Shown piece by piece: positions 7,802-14,713 of a stretch of 24,773 nucleotides of DNA (positions are counted from its first letter, which is position 1; the number at the start of each line of letters is the position of its first letter). Below the pieces are notes generated by a model. It was given only the letters and a program-made list of their open reading frames with translations, searched no databases and had not been told where the DNA came from. The DNA is from DASPUI01 sp035622995 (GTDB lineage: Bacteria > Verrucomicrobiota > Verrucomicrobiia > Chthoniobacterales > UBA10450): contig DASPUI010000059.1 of NCBI GenBank assembly GCA_035622995.1, positions 1 through 24,773 of the forward strand, given 5' to 3'. Both the position numbers and the translations under genes were made by a program.

Positions 7802-8254
7802 ATGAAGACTAATAGGTATCTTTTGCTTTTAATCTGCATTTGGATCGGCGCTTACTCATCTTCCTTTGCTGCCACCATTCCTGCCGGGACAACTCTGGCG
7901 GTCGAAACCGTGAACTCGGTCTCCGCCCGCTCAACGGTTGGGCGAAGTGTTGAGATCCGGCTCGCCCGGGATGTGGTGATTAACGGCAAGGTTGTGCTCA
8001 AAGCCGGAACGCCTGCGAAAGCAAAAATCGAAACAGCAGTCGGCGATTTCCGCAAATCGGACCATCTGAGCCTCGACATGACCGCCATTTCGGTGGATGG
8101 ACGAGTGATCCCGCTAAAGACGTCTGGCGCATATGAGCTGCAGGCTCCAAACGCCTACCGAACCAATGGTGGCGTGGCAATTTATGGACGCCACACCGTC
8201 TTTCCTCATGGAACACCCATGACGTTTCGGTTGGCGCAACCGCTAAGCATTTAG
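7802..8254 (+). CDS. secreted beta-rich protein of unknown function
   Basis: This 150-residue protein has a clear signal peptide (MKTNRYLLLLICIWIG..., cleavage near FAA at 23-25). The mature sequence begins with IPAGTTLAVETVNSVSA, then VGRSVEIRLARDVVINGKVVLKAGTPAKAKI, a series of short beta strands. The same pattern (polar IPAGT start, default values set by VVLKAGT-like strands) is seen in uncharacterised exported proteins of Acidobacteriota and Verrucomicrobiota. The function is unknown. It stands alone: 219 nt separate it from the nuclease gene and 167 nt from the next gene. No SD precedes the ATG. Those 219 nt contain only a 31-codon open stretch (7674-7769) that I could not support as a gene. 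Confidence 0.68.
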   Translation: MKTNRYLLLLICIWIGAYSSSFAATIPAGTTLAVETVNSVSARSTVGRSVEIRLARDVVINGKVVLKAGTPAKAKIETAVGDFRKSDHLSLDMTAISVDGRVIPLKTSGAYELQAPNAYRTNGGVAIYGRHTVFPHGTPMTFRLAQPLSI

Positions 8255-8421
8255 AATCAGCTTTGTCGACTCCTTCGCCCCGCTCAGTCGCCGCTATCCT
8301 ACGCGGCTGTTCCGTCTACCCTGCGGCTGCTGCCGCTGTCTTCTCTCAGCGGCGATTCGCCGATCTTATTCTCGTCAGGCAGCATTGAACCCTGCTCAAC
8401 AAAACCGGAAAACATACCCAT
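8255..8421. other. intergenic stretch with inverted repeat and repeated GCGGCTG words
   Basis: No open frame of note. Two GCGGCTG words occur at about 8303 and 8323, and TCGCCGCT at 8288-8295 is the exact inverse of AGCGGCGA at 8348-8355 with 52 nt between. It could be a folded 5' leader of the following small membrane gene or a decayed repeat. Nothing here allows a choice. Confidence 0.3.
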
Positions 8422-8703
8422 ATGAAAAAACAAATCGTTCGTATCTCGATTCTGCAATCCAGCAAGGTTCTGACTGCCTTATATTTTTTGACAGGGTTTA
8501 TTTACACGCTCATTGCAATTCCGATGATCGTGTCCGATAAGCCGCAACTCAGAGTCATTGGGATTATTTATCTTTTCATGCCAGTCATCATGGCGGTCTT
8601 CGGTTTTGTCTTTTTTGTCATTTTCGGCGCGATTTACAATTTGTTAGCCAAGCTATTTGGCGGCGTCGAGGTTGAGGTCAGAGACATTGATCATGCTGCC
8701 TGA
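8422..8703 (+). CDS. small two-helix membrane protein, DUF3566-like
   Basis: This 93-residue protein has a short basic N-terminus (KKQIVRISILQSSKV), two hydrophobic segments (about residues 17-37 and 48-75) and an acidic end (EVEVRDIDHAA). The VLxALYFLTGFIYTLIAIPM and IFGAIYNLLAKLFGG patterns resemble small membrane proteins of the DUF3566 type found in Verrucomicrobiota and Acidobacteriota, which have no known role. Assignment is by general resemblance only. The gene stands alone, and its base composition is more AT-rich than its surroundings, as expected for a membrane protein. Confidence 0.65.
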   Translation: MKKQIVRISILQSSKVLTALYFLTGFIYTLIAIPMIVSDKPQLRVIGIIYLFMPVIMAVFGFVFFVIFGAIYNLLAKLFGGVEVEVRDIDHAA

Positions 8704-8782
8704 CCAAGTTTTCGCCAGCGGTCGCTCAGCTCTTTCTCGTTAGGCGACTCCCACCAAAGATTAGCGGTCGAATGTAAAATCG

Positions 8783-9211
8783 ATGAACACGAAAGGACCC
8801 AACCGAGTGCGGCAAGGTTACGAGCCACCGCCAATCATCGGGAGAGGTTGGCGGTATCACCATCTCGGCATACCGACATCGGTTCCCCATCCCGAAGAAC
8901 GCCATTTGAAGCATCTGAAGGTGTTCGTTCGAGGATTCGAGGCAAGCCCATTCGGCATTGAATGGATGCGGTTCGAACCTGATTGCGAGATTCACGAATT
9001 AATCAAGCAGGTCCCGCATGTCGCGTTTGAAGTAGATGATATCGAAGAGGCGATTGCCGGGTTCAACGTTATTTATCCGATTAGCTCGCCATCCGAAGGC
9101 GTTCGCTCGGCTATGATTGTACACGACGGTGCACCAATAGAGCTGATTGAATTTTCTGCGAAAAGGAAAGTTGCGAAGAGCAAGAGGCGTGGCGGCCTAA
9201 CCAAGCAATAA
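8783..9211 (+). CDS. VOC (glyoxalase/bleomycin-resistance) superfamily protein
   Basis: This 142-residue protein looks like a VOC-fold protein: YHHLGIPT at 25-32 begins the first half, HVAFEVDDIEEAI (79-91) begins the second half with the usual His followed by a strand and helix, and APIELIEF (117-124) supplies the expected late metal-binding Glu120. His27, His79 and Glu120 are plausible metal ligands. VOC members include lyases, dioxygenases and antibiotic-binding proteins, and nothing here picks one. The end is Lys/Arg-rich (KRKVAKSKRRGG), an unusual tail. No SD precedes the ATG, and no operon partner is adjacent. Confidence 0.72.
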   Translation: MNTKGPNRVRQGYEPPPIIGRGWRYHHLGIPTSVPHPEERHLKHLKVFVRGFEASPFGIEWMRFEPDCEIHELIKQVPHVAFEVDDIEEAIAGFNVIYPISSPSEGVRSAMIVHDGAPIELIEFSAKRKVAKSKRRGGLTKQ

Positions 9212-9715
9212 AGCCGATGGCAATACTCGTTCAGTGACTGGGCAGGCCTTCCGGCAGGCTATGTGTGGGTGAGGCAGCTTGCGCGAATTCCTCGCTTGAG
9301 CTCCCAGACTCGGACCGCCGCGGAAATTAATTTGCCAATTCGTGGCGACAATTCTCCTCGCTGCCATTCAACCCTCGTATCCTTCCGGTGTCCGTTTGGT
9401 AAAGAATGAACAAGGGCCATGCAATCTCTTTGGGTTCCAGGACACTTTGGATCCTCGGCAATTCTGTTTTTTTTGATTTTCGATGCGTTCATTTCAACTG
9501 CCTAATATCAACATTCGTGCCTGATCGATTGGGCTCTCCGGAGCGCCTGGCAGCTGTCGATTGGAGGCCAATCACTTACGCATTGCAGATTTTTTAATTA
9601 CGTAAGATCCGGTATTATCGCGGTGGCGCCGTTTTAATACCAGATGGCCTAATTTTGTAGCATGCGAACGTTTTGTTCTTGCACCGCACAGAGACCGGCG
9701 ATGAAGTCTGAGGAA
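9212..9715. other. gene-free region
   Basis: About 500 nt between the VOC gene stop and the tRNA remnant contain no supportable gene. Two short open frames (9259-9492 minus, 9406-9597 plus) have no recognisable domain and no ribosome site. A T-run (9468-9475) and AT-rich patches around 9595 are present. I see no complete repeat, terminator or RNA gene here. It may be eroded DNA next to the tRNA-linked segment that follows. Confidence 0.5.
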
Positions 9716-9759
9716 GCGCGCTCAAGAAGATTTGAACGTCAAACCTTCTTCCTCTGTAG
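9716..9759 (-). pseudogene. decayed 3' half of a tRNA-Arg gene (possible att-site remnant)
   Basis: Positions 9716-9749 match 10671-10704, the 3' part of the intact tRNA-Arg, at 29 of 34 positions, with 22 of 24 in the T-arm/variable core. With one extra base, TCTGTAG at 9753-9759 also matches the anticodon loop (TCCGTAG). The 5' half is absent and the acceptor stem is disrupted, so this is not a working tRNA. It lies in the same orientation as the intact gene, about 955 bp away, with the CPBP protease gene between. Such a direct repeat of a tRNA 3' end is what site-specific integration at a tRNA leaves behind, but simple partial duplication is also possible. Confidence 0.6.
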
Positions 9760-9776
9760 GTATTCTGGCCTTGCCG

Positions 9777-10589
9777 TTAGAAGCGACCCTCAACTAGTGG
9801 TCGGACGCCGTGGACGATGAGGTCGATGATGAAATGAGAGAGAATCGCGGCCTCGAGTCCGCGCCGAATGTAAATCCAGCCAAAGGCGAGCCCAACGGGA
9901 GCGACGATCAGGATTGTTCGCAGCTGCACAATGGCCGGAACCGGATTGGCGAAGGTCCTTTCGTTACTGATGTGATACCAGCCAAAAAAGAGCGACGTCA
10001 CGAAGATGGCAATCCACAGTGCAACCGATCGGCTGGCTCCATCGCCGGTGGCGCGGAAGAGTTTCATCAATAGCCATGCAATCAGCGAAAGTAGAAACAG
10101 TCGGTCGAACGTTTCTTCCGCCCATGGCGCCCAGAAACTCGCCAGCACCGAGCGCCACCATGGAACATTGATGCGTGCATGAATCTCCGGCGCAGGAAAA
10201 TCGACCCGAAGCGCATACTTAAAGAACCCATCGATGGCAAAGGCGATAAGCGCCGTCACGACGGCCCAAAAGAACGCCGGCCAAACGATCGATGAAAACG
10301 GCGGACGAGGTTGTGGTGCGCGGTCGAACCAGTGCTCGAGATATGGTGCGCCGAGACCGATTCTTGGCGCGACCCAAAATCCAATGGCTGCCGCCGGGAT
10401 GAGGAACATGAGATTCCCTTTGAAACCGCCGATCACCATTGAAAGCAACGATTCCGGAGGTGGTGAACCACTCGGAGCGATCATCTCCAGACCGATCGCG
10501 TAGGGAATGACGAGCGGGCTGGTCAGTGTGGCCGCAGCGATCAGGAATAAGACAGTCTTCCAAGGATATCGGCGCGCTTCAGAAGGCAT
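9777..10589 (-). CDS. CPBP-family intramembrane metalloprotease
   Basis: This 270-residue multi-pass membrane protein has all three CPBP (CAAX protease / bacteriocin-processing, Abi) motifs: EETFDR at 158-163 (EExxxR), FGWYH ending at His206 (FxxxH), and HFIID at 252-256 (HxxxD). These supply the zinc ligands and catalytic Glu for cleavage inside the membrane. Hydrophobic segments occur at about 11-31, 55-73, 103-120, 165-178, 190-205 and 225-240. Substrates of bacterial members are mostly unknown. The gene lies between the intact tRNA-Arg and the partial copy of the tRNA, in the same orientation, so it may have arrived as cargo of a small integrated element. Confidence 0.85.
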   Translation of the reverse strand: MPSEARRYPWKTVLFLIAAATLTSPLVIPYAIGLEMIAPSGSPPPESLLSMVIGGFKGNLMFLIPAAAIGFWVAPRIGLGAPYLEHWFDRAPQPRPPFSSIVWPAFFWAVVTALIAFAIDGFFKYALRVDFPAPEIHARINVPWWRSVLASFWAPWAEETFDRLFLLSLIAWLLMKLFRATGDGASRSVALWIAIFVTSLFFGWYHISNERTFANPVPAIVQLRTILIVAPVGLAFGWIYIRRGLEAAILSHFIIDLIVHGVRPLVEGRF

Positions 10590-10668
10590 GATCTTCGCAG
10601 AAGATAACGAAGGAAGCGAAGTTTATCAGGTCAAAATAAGCCTGTTAGATCTAAAAACGTGTTGAAAA

Positions 10669-10745
10669 TGGCGCGCCCGTGAAGATTCGAACTTCAAACC
10701 TTCTGATCCGTAGTCAGATGCTCTATCCAGTTGAGCTACGGGCGC
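10669..10745 (-). tRNA. tRNA-Arg (anticodon ACG)
   Basis: Read on the minus strand this folds into a complete cloverleaf: a 7-bp acceptor GCGCCCG/CGGGCGC, D stem GCTC/GAGC, anticodon stem TCTGA/TCAGA around loop CTACGGA with anticodon ACG (10711-10709), a 5-nt variable loop, T stem TGAAG/CTTCA with TTCGAAT loop, discriminator G and an encoded CCA (10671-10669). The ACG anticodon is normally edited to ICG by TadA to read CGU/CGC/CGA. Total length with CCA is 77 nt. Confidence 0.97.
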
Positions 10746-10879
10746 CGAGAGCCACCTAATTTGCGAAGGAAGCGGGGTGCGTCAACCGCGGCGAGCATTG
10801 AGCAGATGCGTCCAACACTGAATTTCGAAATCGGGAGTCGGATGTTGAGCGTTAGGCGATTTACCTGTTCTGTAACCGG

Positions 10880-12022
10880 GTGACGATTTTTGTCGGTTGT
10901 GGGTTTGCGGCAAAATATCTGGCCGGCGGCGGAAATTTCTCCGTGCCGTTGCAATGGATGCTCGGATTGCAGCGTTTGAAACGAGACGCGATCTGGCTGG
11001 AAATCCTGTCACCGAGTGGAGATTCGTGCGAAGACCGCGCCAGGATCGATAACTTCCGGTGGCGGCTGCGGGAGCACGGCCTGGCGAAGCGCTATTGTTT
11101 GCTCCAGCAGAAATCGGCGAGTGACGCGCACGATCTCGATGTGGTCCAGTGCCTCGGAATCTCAAAACGGGAATTGGCGGATCGGCTGGCTGGCCCAAAC
11201 ACACTGCTGAATCTCAGCTACTCGATCCATCCGCCACTGCTGCTCCAATTCGAGCGGCGGGTTTTTTGCGATCTCGACCCGAGCGAGATTTTTTATTGGA
11301 TGACAAAGATGGAGCTTGGCCAATCGACTCATCATGAATTTTGGACAATCGGACTCAACGTTCATGGAAAGGATTGCAAGCTGCCGAAATCGAGGATCGA
11401 GTGGAAAACATTTTATCCGCTCGTTGACACCAAATTAGTTCGCAAACTTCCACGACCGCGTGTCGCGAAGTTTTCAACGATCGGTCAATGGTATTGGAGC
11501 GGCGCGGTGGAAGTGGACGGCGGTTTTCCCGATCTTTCAAAGAAGTTTGCCTTCGAAAAATATCTTGGCCTTCCGAGGCGAGTGCCGGGCGCAAAATTTG
11601 AGCTGGCGATGAACATCAACGTCGACGATCCGGAACGGGTGCGGCTGCAAGAGCGCGGCTGGCGAGTTATCGATCCGCATAAAGTGGCGCGAACTCCACG
11701 AATGTATCGACGTTATGTCGCAAGCGGCCTGGCTGAGTTTACCGCGGTCAAAGGAGTGGACGTGGCCTGGCGCACCGGCTGGTTGAGTGATCGGGCGGCG
11801 ACGTTTCTAGCGTCCGGTCGGCCGGTGATTACGGAAGACACGGGCGCGGCGAAATATATTCCGCGTGAAAGCGGCTTCCATTTTGTCATCGGCGAAGAAC
11901 AGGCCATAAAAGCGGTTCAAAAAGTTCTGGGTGATTGGCCACGGCAATCCCGGCGAGCAAGAGAATGCGCAGTCGAGGTTTTCGATTCCGTTAAAAACCT
12001 GCGGAGAATTCTCGGTTGTTAG
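10880..12022 (+). CDS. glycosyltransferase-like protein (GT-B / family 1 type)
   Basis: This 380-residue protein starts with TIFVGCGFAAKYLAGGGNFSVPLQWMLGL, like the N-terminal nucleotide-binding half of GT-B glycosyltransferases with its Gly-rich loop and strand. The C-terminal part reads LAEFTAVKGVDVAWRTGW...ATFLASGRPVITEDTGAAKYIP...GFHFV...EQAIKAV, the pattern by which GT-B enzymes bind the nucleotide sugar and then list the ea/ai helix. It would transfer a sugar to an unknown acceptor. The start is GTG at 10880, since the frame has no better upstream start and the N-terminus begins properly. It stands 134 nt after the tRNA 5' end on the other strand. Confidence 0.6.
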   Translation: MTIFVGCGFAAKYLAGGGNFSVPLQWMLGLQRLKRDAIWLEILSPSGDSCEDRARIDNFRWRLREHGLAKRYCLLQQKSASDAHDLDVVQCLGISKRELADRLAGPNTLLNLSYSIHPPLLLQFERRVFCDLDPSEIFYWMTKMELGQSTHHEFWTIGLNVHGKDCKLPKSRIEWKTFYPLVDTKLVRKLPRPRVAKFSTIGQWYWSGAVEVDGGFPDLSKKFAFEKYLGLPRRVPGAKFELAMNINVDDPERVRLQERGWRVIDPHKVARTPRMYRRYVASGLAEFTAVKGVDVAWRTGWLSDRAATFLASGRPVITEDTGAAKYIPRESGFHFVIGEEQAIKAVQKVLGDWPRQSRRARECAVEVFDSVKNLRRILGC

Positions 12023-12086
12023 CCGGTTGCAAGTTTCAATTTTCAGCGTTGCAAAAGAATTTTCGGGTGTTACTCGTTCCAGCGTT

Positions 12087-12371
12087 ATGGCTGATTTGAT
12101 GAAGGCGGCGGAGCTGAAAGACCGCATGAAAAGAATCCCGGAATGGGAGCTGGAGAAGAAACACATCGAGCGGACATTTGAGTTCGATGATTTTGCCGAC
12201 GCTATCGATTTTGTGAACGCCGTGGCCGAAGTAGCGGACGAAGAGGAACATCACCCCGACATCGACATCCGTTACAACAAGGTGCGACTGGTGCTTTCAA
12301 CTCACAGCAAGGGAGGCCTGACCGAATTGGATTTCGGGCTGGCCGAGCGAATCGACACGCTTTCGGAATAA
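12087..12371 (+). CDS. pterin-4a-carbinolamine dehydratase
   Basis: This 94-residue protein matches the PCD/DCoH family, which dehydrates 4a-hydroxy-tetrahydropterin to recycle the pterin cofactor of aromatic amino acid hydroxylases. The signature EEEHHPDIDIRYNKV (residues 52-66) contains the catalytic His pair followed by Pro, and THSKGGLTELDFGLAERID (72-90) is the second conserved block. Length equals the family's usual 95-105. The frame is open back to 11931 inside the glycosyltransferase gene, but ATG at 12087 gives the normal N-terminus. No aromatic amino acid hydroxylase gene is in the window, so the protein may serve another pterin enzyme. Confidence 0.92.
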   Translation: MADLMKAAELKDRMKRIPEWELEKKHIERTFEFDDFADAIDFVNAVAEVADEEEHHPDIDIRYNKVRLVLSTHSKGGLTELDFGLAERIDTLSE

Positions 12372-12380
12372 CGCGCGCTG

Positions 12381-12530
12381 ATGCGGCCGCGCGAAAGCAT
12401 TCGTTCGTGGATCGCAAGTGCGATTGTCGTCTTACTGGTGATCGCGGTCTGGAAATTTATCGACTATCGAATGCGACCGCCGCCGCCACCAAACAGGATC
12501 ATCATCCCGGTTCCGGCGCCAACGCCCTGA
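12381..12530 (+). CDS. tiny single-pass membrane protein, proline-rich tail
   Basis: A 49-codon frame starts with ATG 9 nt after the dehydratase stop and ends in TGA. It encodes a basic N-terminus (RPRESIRS), one hydrophobic helix (WIASAIVVLLVIAVWKF, residues 10-26) and a tail rich in Pro (PPPPP, then VPAPTP). The layout is that of a real small membrane protein, and codon use matches the neighbours. Function unknown. It is too short for statistical certainty, and no SD is present. Confidence 0.5.
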   Translation: MRPRESIRSWIASAIVVLLVIAVWKFIDYRMRPPPPPNRIIIPVPAPTP

Positions 12531-12546
12531 TCGTTTCTGCGCCTTC

Positions 12547-12981
12547 TTAGTGGGAGTTGACCAGCGAGCGACCTTCATCGGCATCGATGAAGGCGAACAT
12601 GGTTTTGATTTCCGAGCGTCCCGCCATGCCGGCCTCTTTTTTGCGCCGGCTCAGGATTTCCGTTATTTCGTCGTTCCACCCGCGCTTGCGCATGAATTCG
12701 TTCCAAATGAAAATCTCCCTTTCAGAAGGGCGGCGTCCATTTTCCAAACACCATTGTAAGATTTCGCCGTCGTCGCCACCCTGTTTCACGCGTCCAATCA
12801 GCTCGCCGTAATCGACCTGCAGAAAGGTTGCGCAGTCGCCGTCAAATCCTTTGCCGAGATTAGCCTGATATTCCGGCGGCAGCTCACCTTTCTCGTTCGC
12901 CCGAATCTTATCGAGCATCCGGGCAAAGTAGACCAGGCCGCCGGTTTTGACGTTGGGGCTTCGGATCGGCAATGGACTCAC
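12547..12981 (-). CDS. DUF5069 family protein
   Basis: This 144-residue protein matches the DUF5069 family: PIRSPNVKTGGLVYFARMLDKIRANEKGELPPEY at the N-terminus, then GFDGDCATFLQVDY, and GGDDGEILQWCLENGRRPS, followed by helical sequence. The family is common in Verrucomicrobiota and Planctomycetota and has no established function. The start is GTG at 12981, with no SD. It lies divergent from the Hsp70 gene, sharing a 167-bp intergenic region, and converges on the tiny membrane gene at 12381-12530. Confidence 0.85.
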   Translation of the reverse strand: MSPLPIRSPNVKTGGLVYFARMLDKIRANEKGELPPEYQANLGKGFDGDCATFLQVDYGELIGRVKQGGDDGEILQWCLENGRRPSEREIFIWNEFMRKRGWNDEITEILSRRKKEAGMAGRSEIKTMFAFIDADEGRSLVNSH

Positions 12982-13148
12982 GGGAGTTGAGTGTGCGCTT
13001 TTCGCCAGGCTGTTTCAAGCCCGGCTTGCTCAGGCGGATACTGAGCGGAGGGGCCGTCAGTTGTCAGCGCGATCTCTATCCGCATCCGGCACGAAAGCTG
13101 CACTGAAAGATCGCGAATCTTAAGGTTCAGCACGCAACTTTTCTGACC

Positions 13149-14711
13149 ATGGCAACTCGCAAAGCAATCGGCATCGACCTCGGCACAACTTTTTCCGCGG
13201 TCGCGCATATCGACAATTACGGCAAACCGCAAATCATTCCGAATGCCGAAAACGAGCGCATCACGCCATCGGTTATTCTTTTCGATGGACTGAATGTGAT
13301 CGTTGGCACACAGGCGAAAAACAGCGCCGTCGCCGAGCCGGAGAAGATTGTCGATTTCATCAAACGTGAGATGGGCAAGCCGAAAGAGCAATTCCATCGC
13401 GAGTTCAACGGTAAAATTTATTCGGCTGAAGAATTGTCGGCCCTGATCCTCAAGAAATTAAAAAACGATGCCGAAAAATATCTGGGGCAGGTGGTTACCG
13501 ATGCGGTGATTACCGTTCCTGCTTATTTCAACGACGCCGAGCGAACGGCGACGATTACCGCCGGCCAGCTCGCAGGTTTGAATGTCCTGCAAATTATCAA
13601 CGAGCCGACCGCAGGTGCGTTGGCCTACGGACTTGATCGGCTCGATGAAAATCAAACGGTTTTTGTTTTCGATCTCGGTGGCGGGACTTTTGACGTCACG
13701 ATCATGCGCATTCAGGATCACAAACTCGAGATGCTGGCGACAAACGGCGACCATCGTCTCGGGGGCAAGGATTGGGACGATGTAATCGTAAATCGCGTCG
13801 CGGAAGAATTTGACGCCTTGCACGGCGAGACGCCTTTGCTCGATCTAAACAGCTATCAGGAACTCCACAATCGCGCGCTGGCGGCAAAAATCCAGCTTTC
13901 AGCCCGGCCGCGGAGCATGGTTGTCTATCATCACGCGGGGAAAAGCGTGAAAGTAGAATTCACGCGCAAGCAATTTGAGAAAGAGACGCGTCACCTGGTC
14001 GAGAAATGCAAGACGATTTGCGAAATGGTGATGCAGGAAGCGAACATGAAGTGGGACAAGATCGACAAGGTGCTTCTCGTCGGCGGCATGACCCGGATGC
14101 CGATGATTCGCGAGATGATCGGCAAACTTTCATCTGTTCCAGTGAGCGATCACGTTAATCCGGATGAAGTCGTGGCGATTGGCGCTGCGATCCAGGGTGT
14201 CCTTTCGCAGCTGAACGAAGAAACAACTTCGGGCGAAAAATTAGTCGACGACCACACCCGCAAGAGGTTTTCGTCGCTTGATGGTGCGCTGATTCAAGTG
14301 ACCGACATCACGTCGCATACACTTGGCGTTGTCCTTTGGGATGAACGTCATCTTCATGAGTACGTTTTTCCGATGATTCGAAAGATGACCGCGATTCCGG
14401 CGGTTGTGAAAAATTCCTTTGGGACCGCTAACGCGAACATGCGGCGTGCGGTCGTGAAGGTGGTTGAGGGCGAAAGCACAATTCCCGGTGAATGCACTCC
14501 GCTTGGCGTTTGCGATGTGCAATTGCCGCCATTTTTGCCAAAAGGTTCTCCGGTCGAGCTAACTTACCAATACAACGCGAATCAAGTGCTTGAAGTGGCG
14601 GTCGAAGCGGCCGGTAACAAGGGGACCGTATCGATTGGTCGCAATACCGGCCTGGCGCCGGGCGAAATTCAGCAGGCAACCTCGGGACTTGAGGAGTTGA
14701 ATGTCAGTTAA
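13149..14711 (+). CDS. short Hsp70 (DnaK-type) chaperone lacking the lid
   Basis: This 520-residue protein is an Hsp70 with an intact ATPase domain: GIDLGTTFSAVA (8-19), the VPAYFNDAERTAT block, NEPTAGALAYGL, VFDLGGGTFDV (second phosphate loop), VLLVGGMTRMP and NPDEVVAIGAA. The substrate-binding beta part follows (about 380-505; ITSHTLGVVLWD onward). The protein then ends, while DnaK of 600-640 residues goes on with the helical lid and linker. It is therefore not the housekeeping DnaK. No CIRCE element is visible upstream, so heat-shock control by HrcA is unlikely. An imperfect palindrome AAGAT-N5-ATCTT occurs at 13107-13121. The next gene starts 2 nt after this stop. Confidence 0.9.
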   Translation: MATRKAIGIDLGTTFSAVAHIDNYGKPQIIPNAENERITPSVILFDGLNVIVGTQAKNSAVAEPEKIVDFIKREMGKPKEQFHREFNGKIYSAEELSALILKKLKNDAEKYLGQVVTDAVITVPAYFNDAERTATITAGQLAGLNVLQIINEPTAGALAYGLDRLDENQTVFVFDLGGGTFDVTIMRIQDHKLEMLATNGDHRLGGKDWDDVIVNRVAEEFDALHGETPLLDLNSYQELHNRALAAKIQLSARPRSMVVYHHAGKSVKVEFTRKQFEKETRHLVEKCKTICEMVMQEANMKWDKIDKVLLVGGMTRMPMIREMIGKLSSVPVSDHVNPDEVVAIGAAIQGVLSQLNEETTSGEKLVDDHTRKRFSSLDGALIQVTDITSHTLGVVLWDERHLHEYVFPMIRKMTAIPAVVKNSFGTANANMRRAVVKVVEGESTIPGECTPLGVCDVQLPPFLPKGSPVELTYQYNANQVLEVAVEAAGNKGTVSIGRNTGLAPGEIQQATSGLEELNVS

Positions 14712-14713
14712 GC

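Noticed and set aside
8698..9201. Possible integron cassette: GCCTGAC...GTTAGGC before the VOC gene and GCCTAAC at its end
   Set aside because: The candidate attC (8698-8745) is too short and its inner arms do not pair; no matching GTTRRRY follows the second motif at a sensible distance; the same heptamer is scattered through unrelated genes.
9259..9597. Two short open frames in the gap after the VOC gene
   Set aside because: No domains, no ribosome sites, atypical composition; treated as non-coding.
12982..13148. Search for a CIRCE or sigma-32 element before the Hsp70 gene
   Set aside because: No TTAGCACTC-N9-GAGTGCTAA or similar sequence is present.
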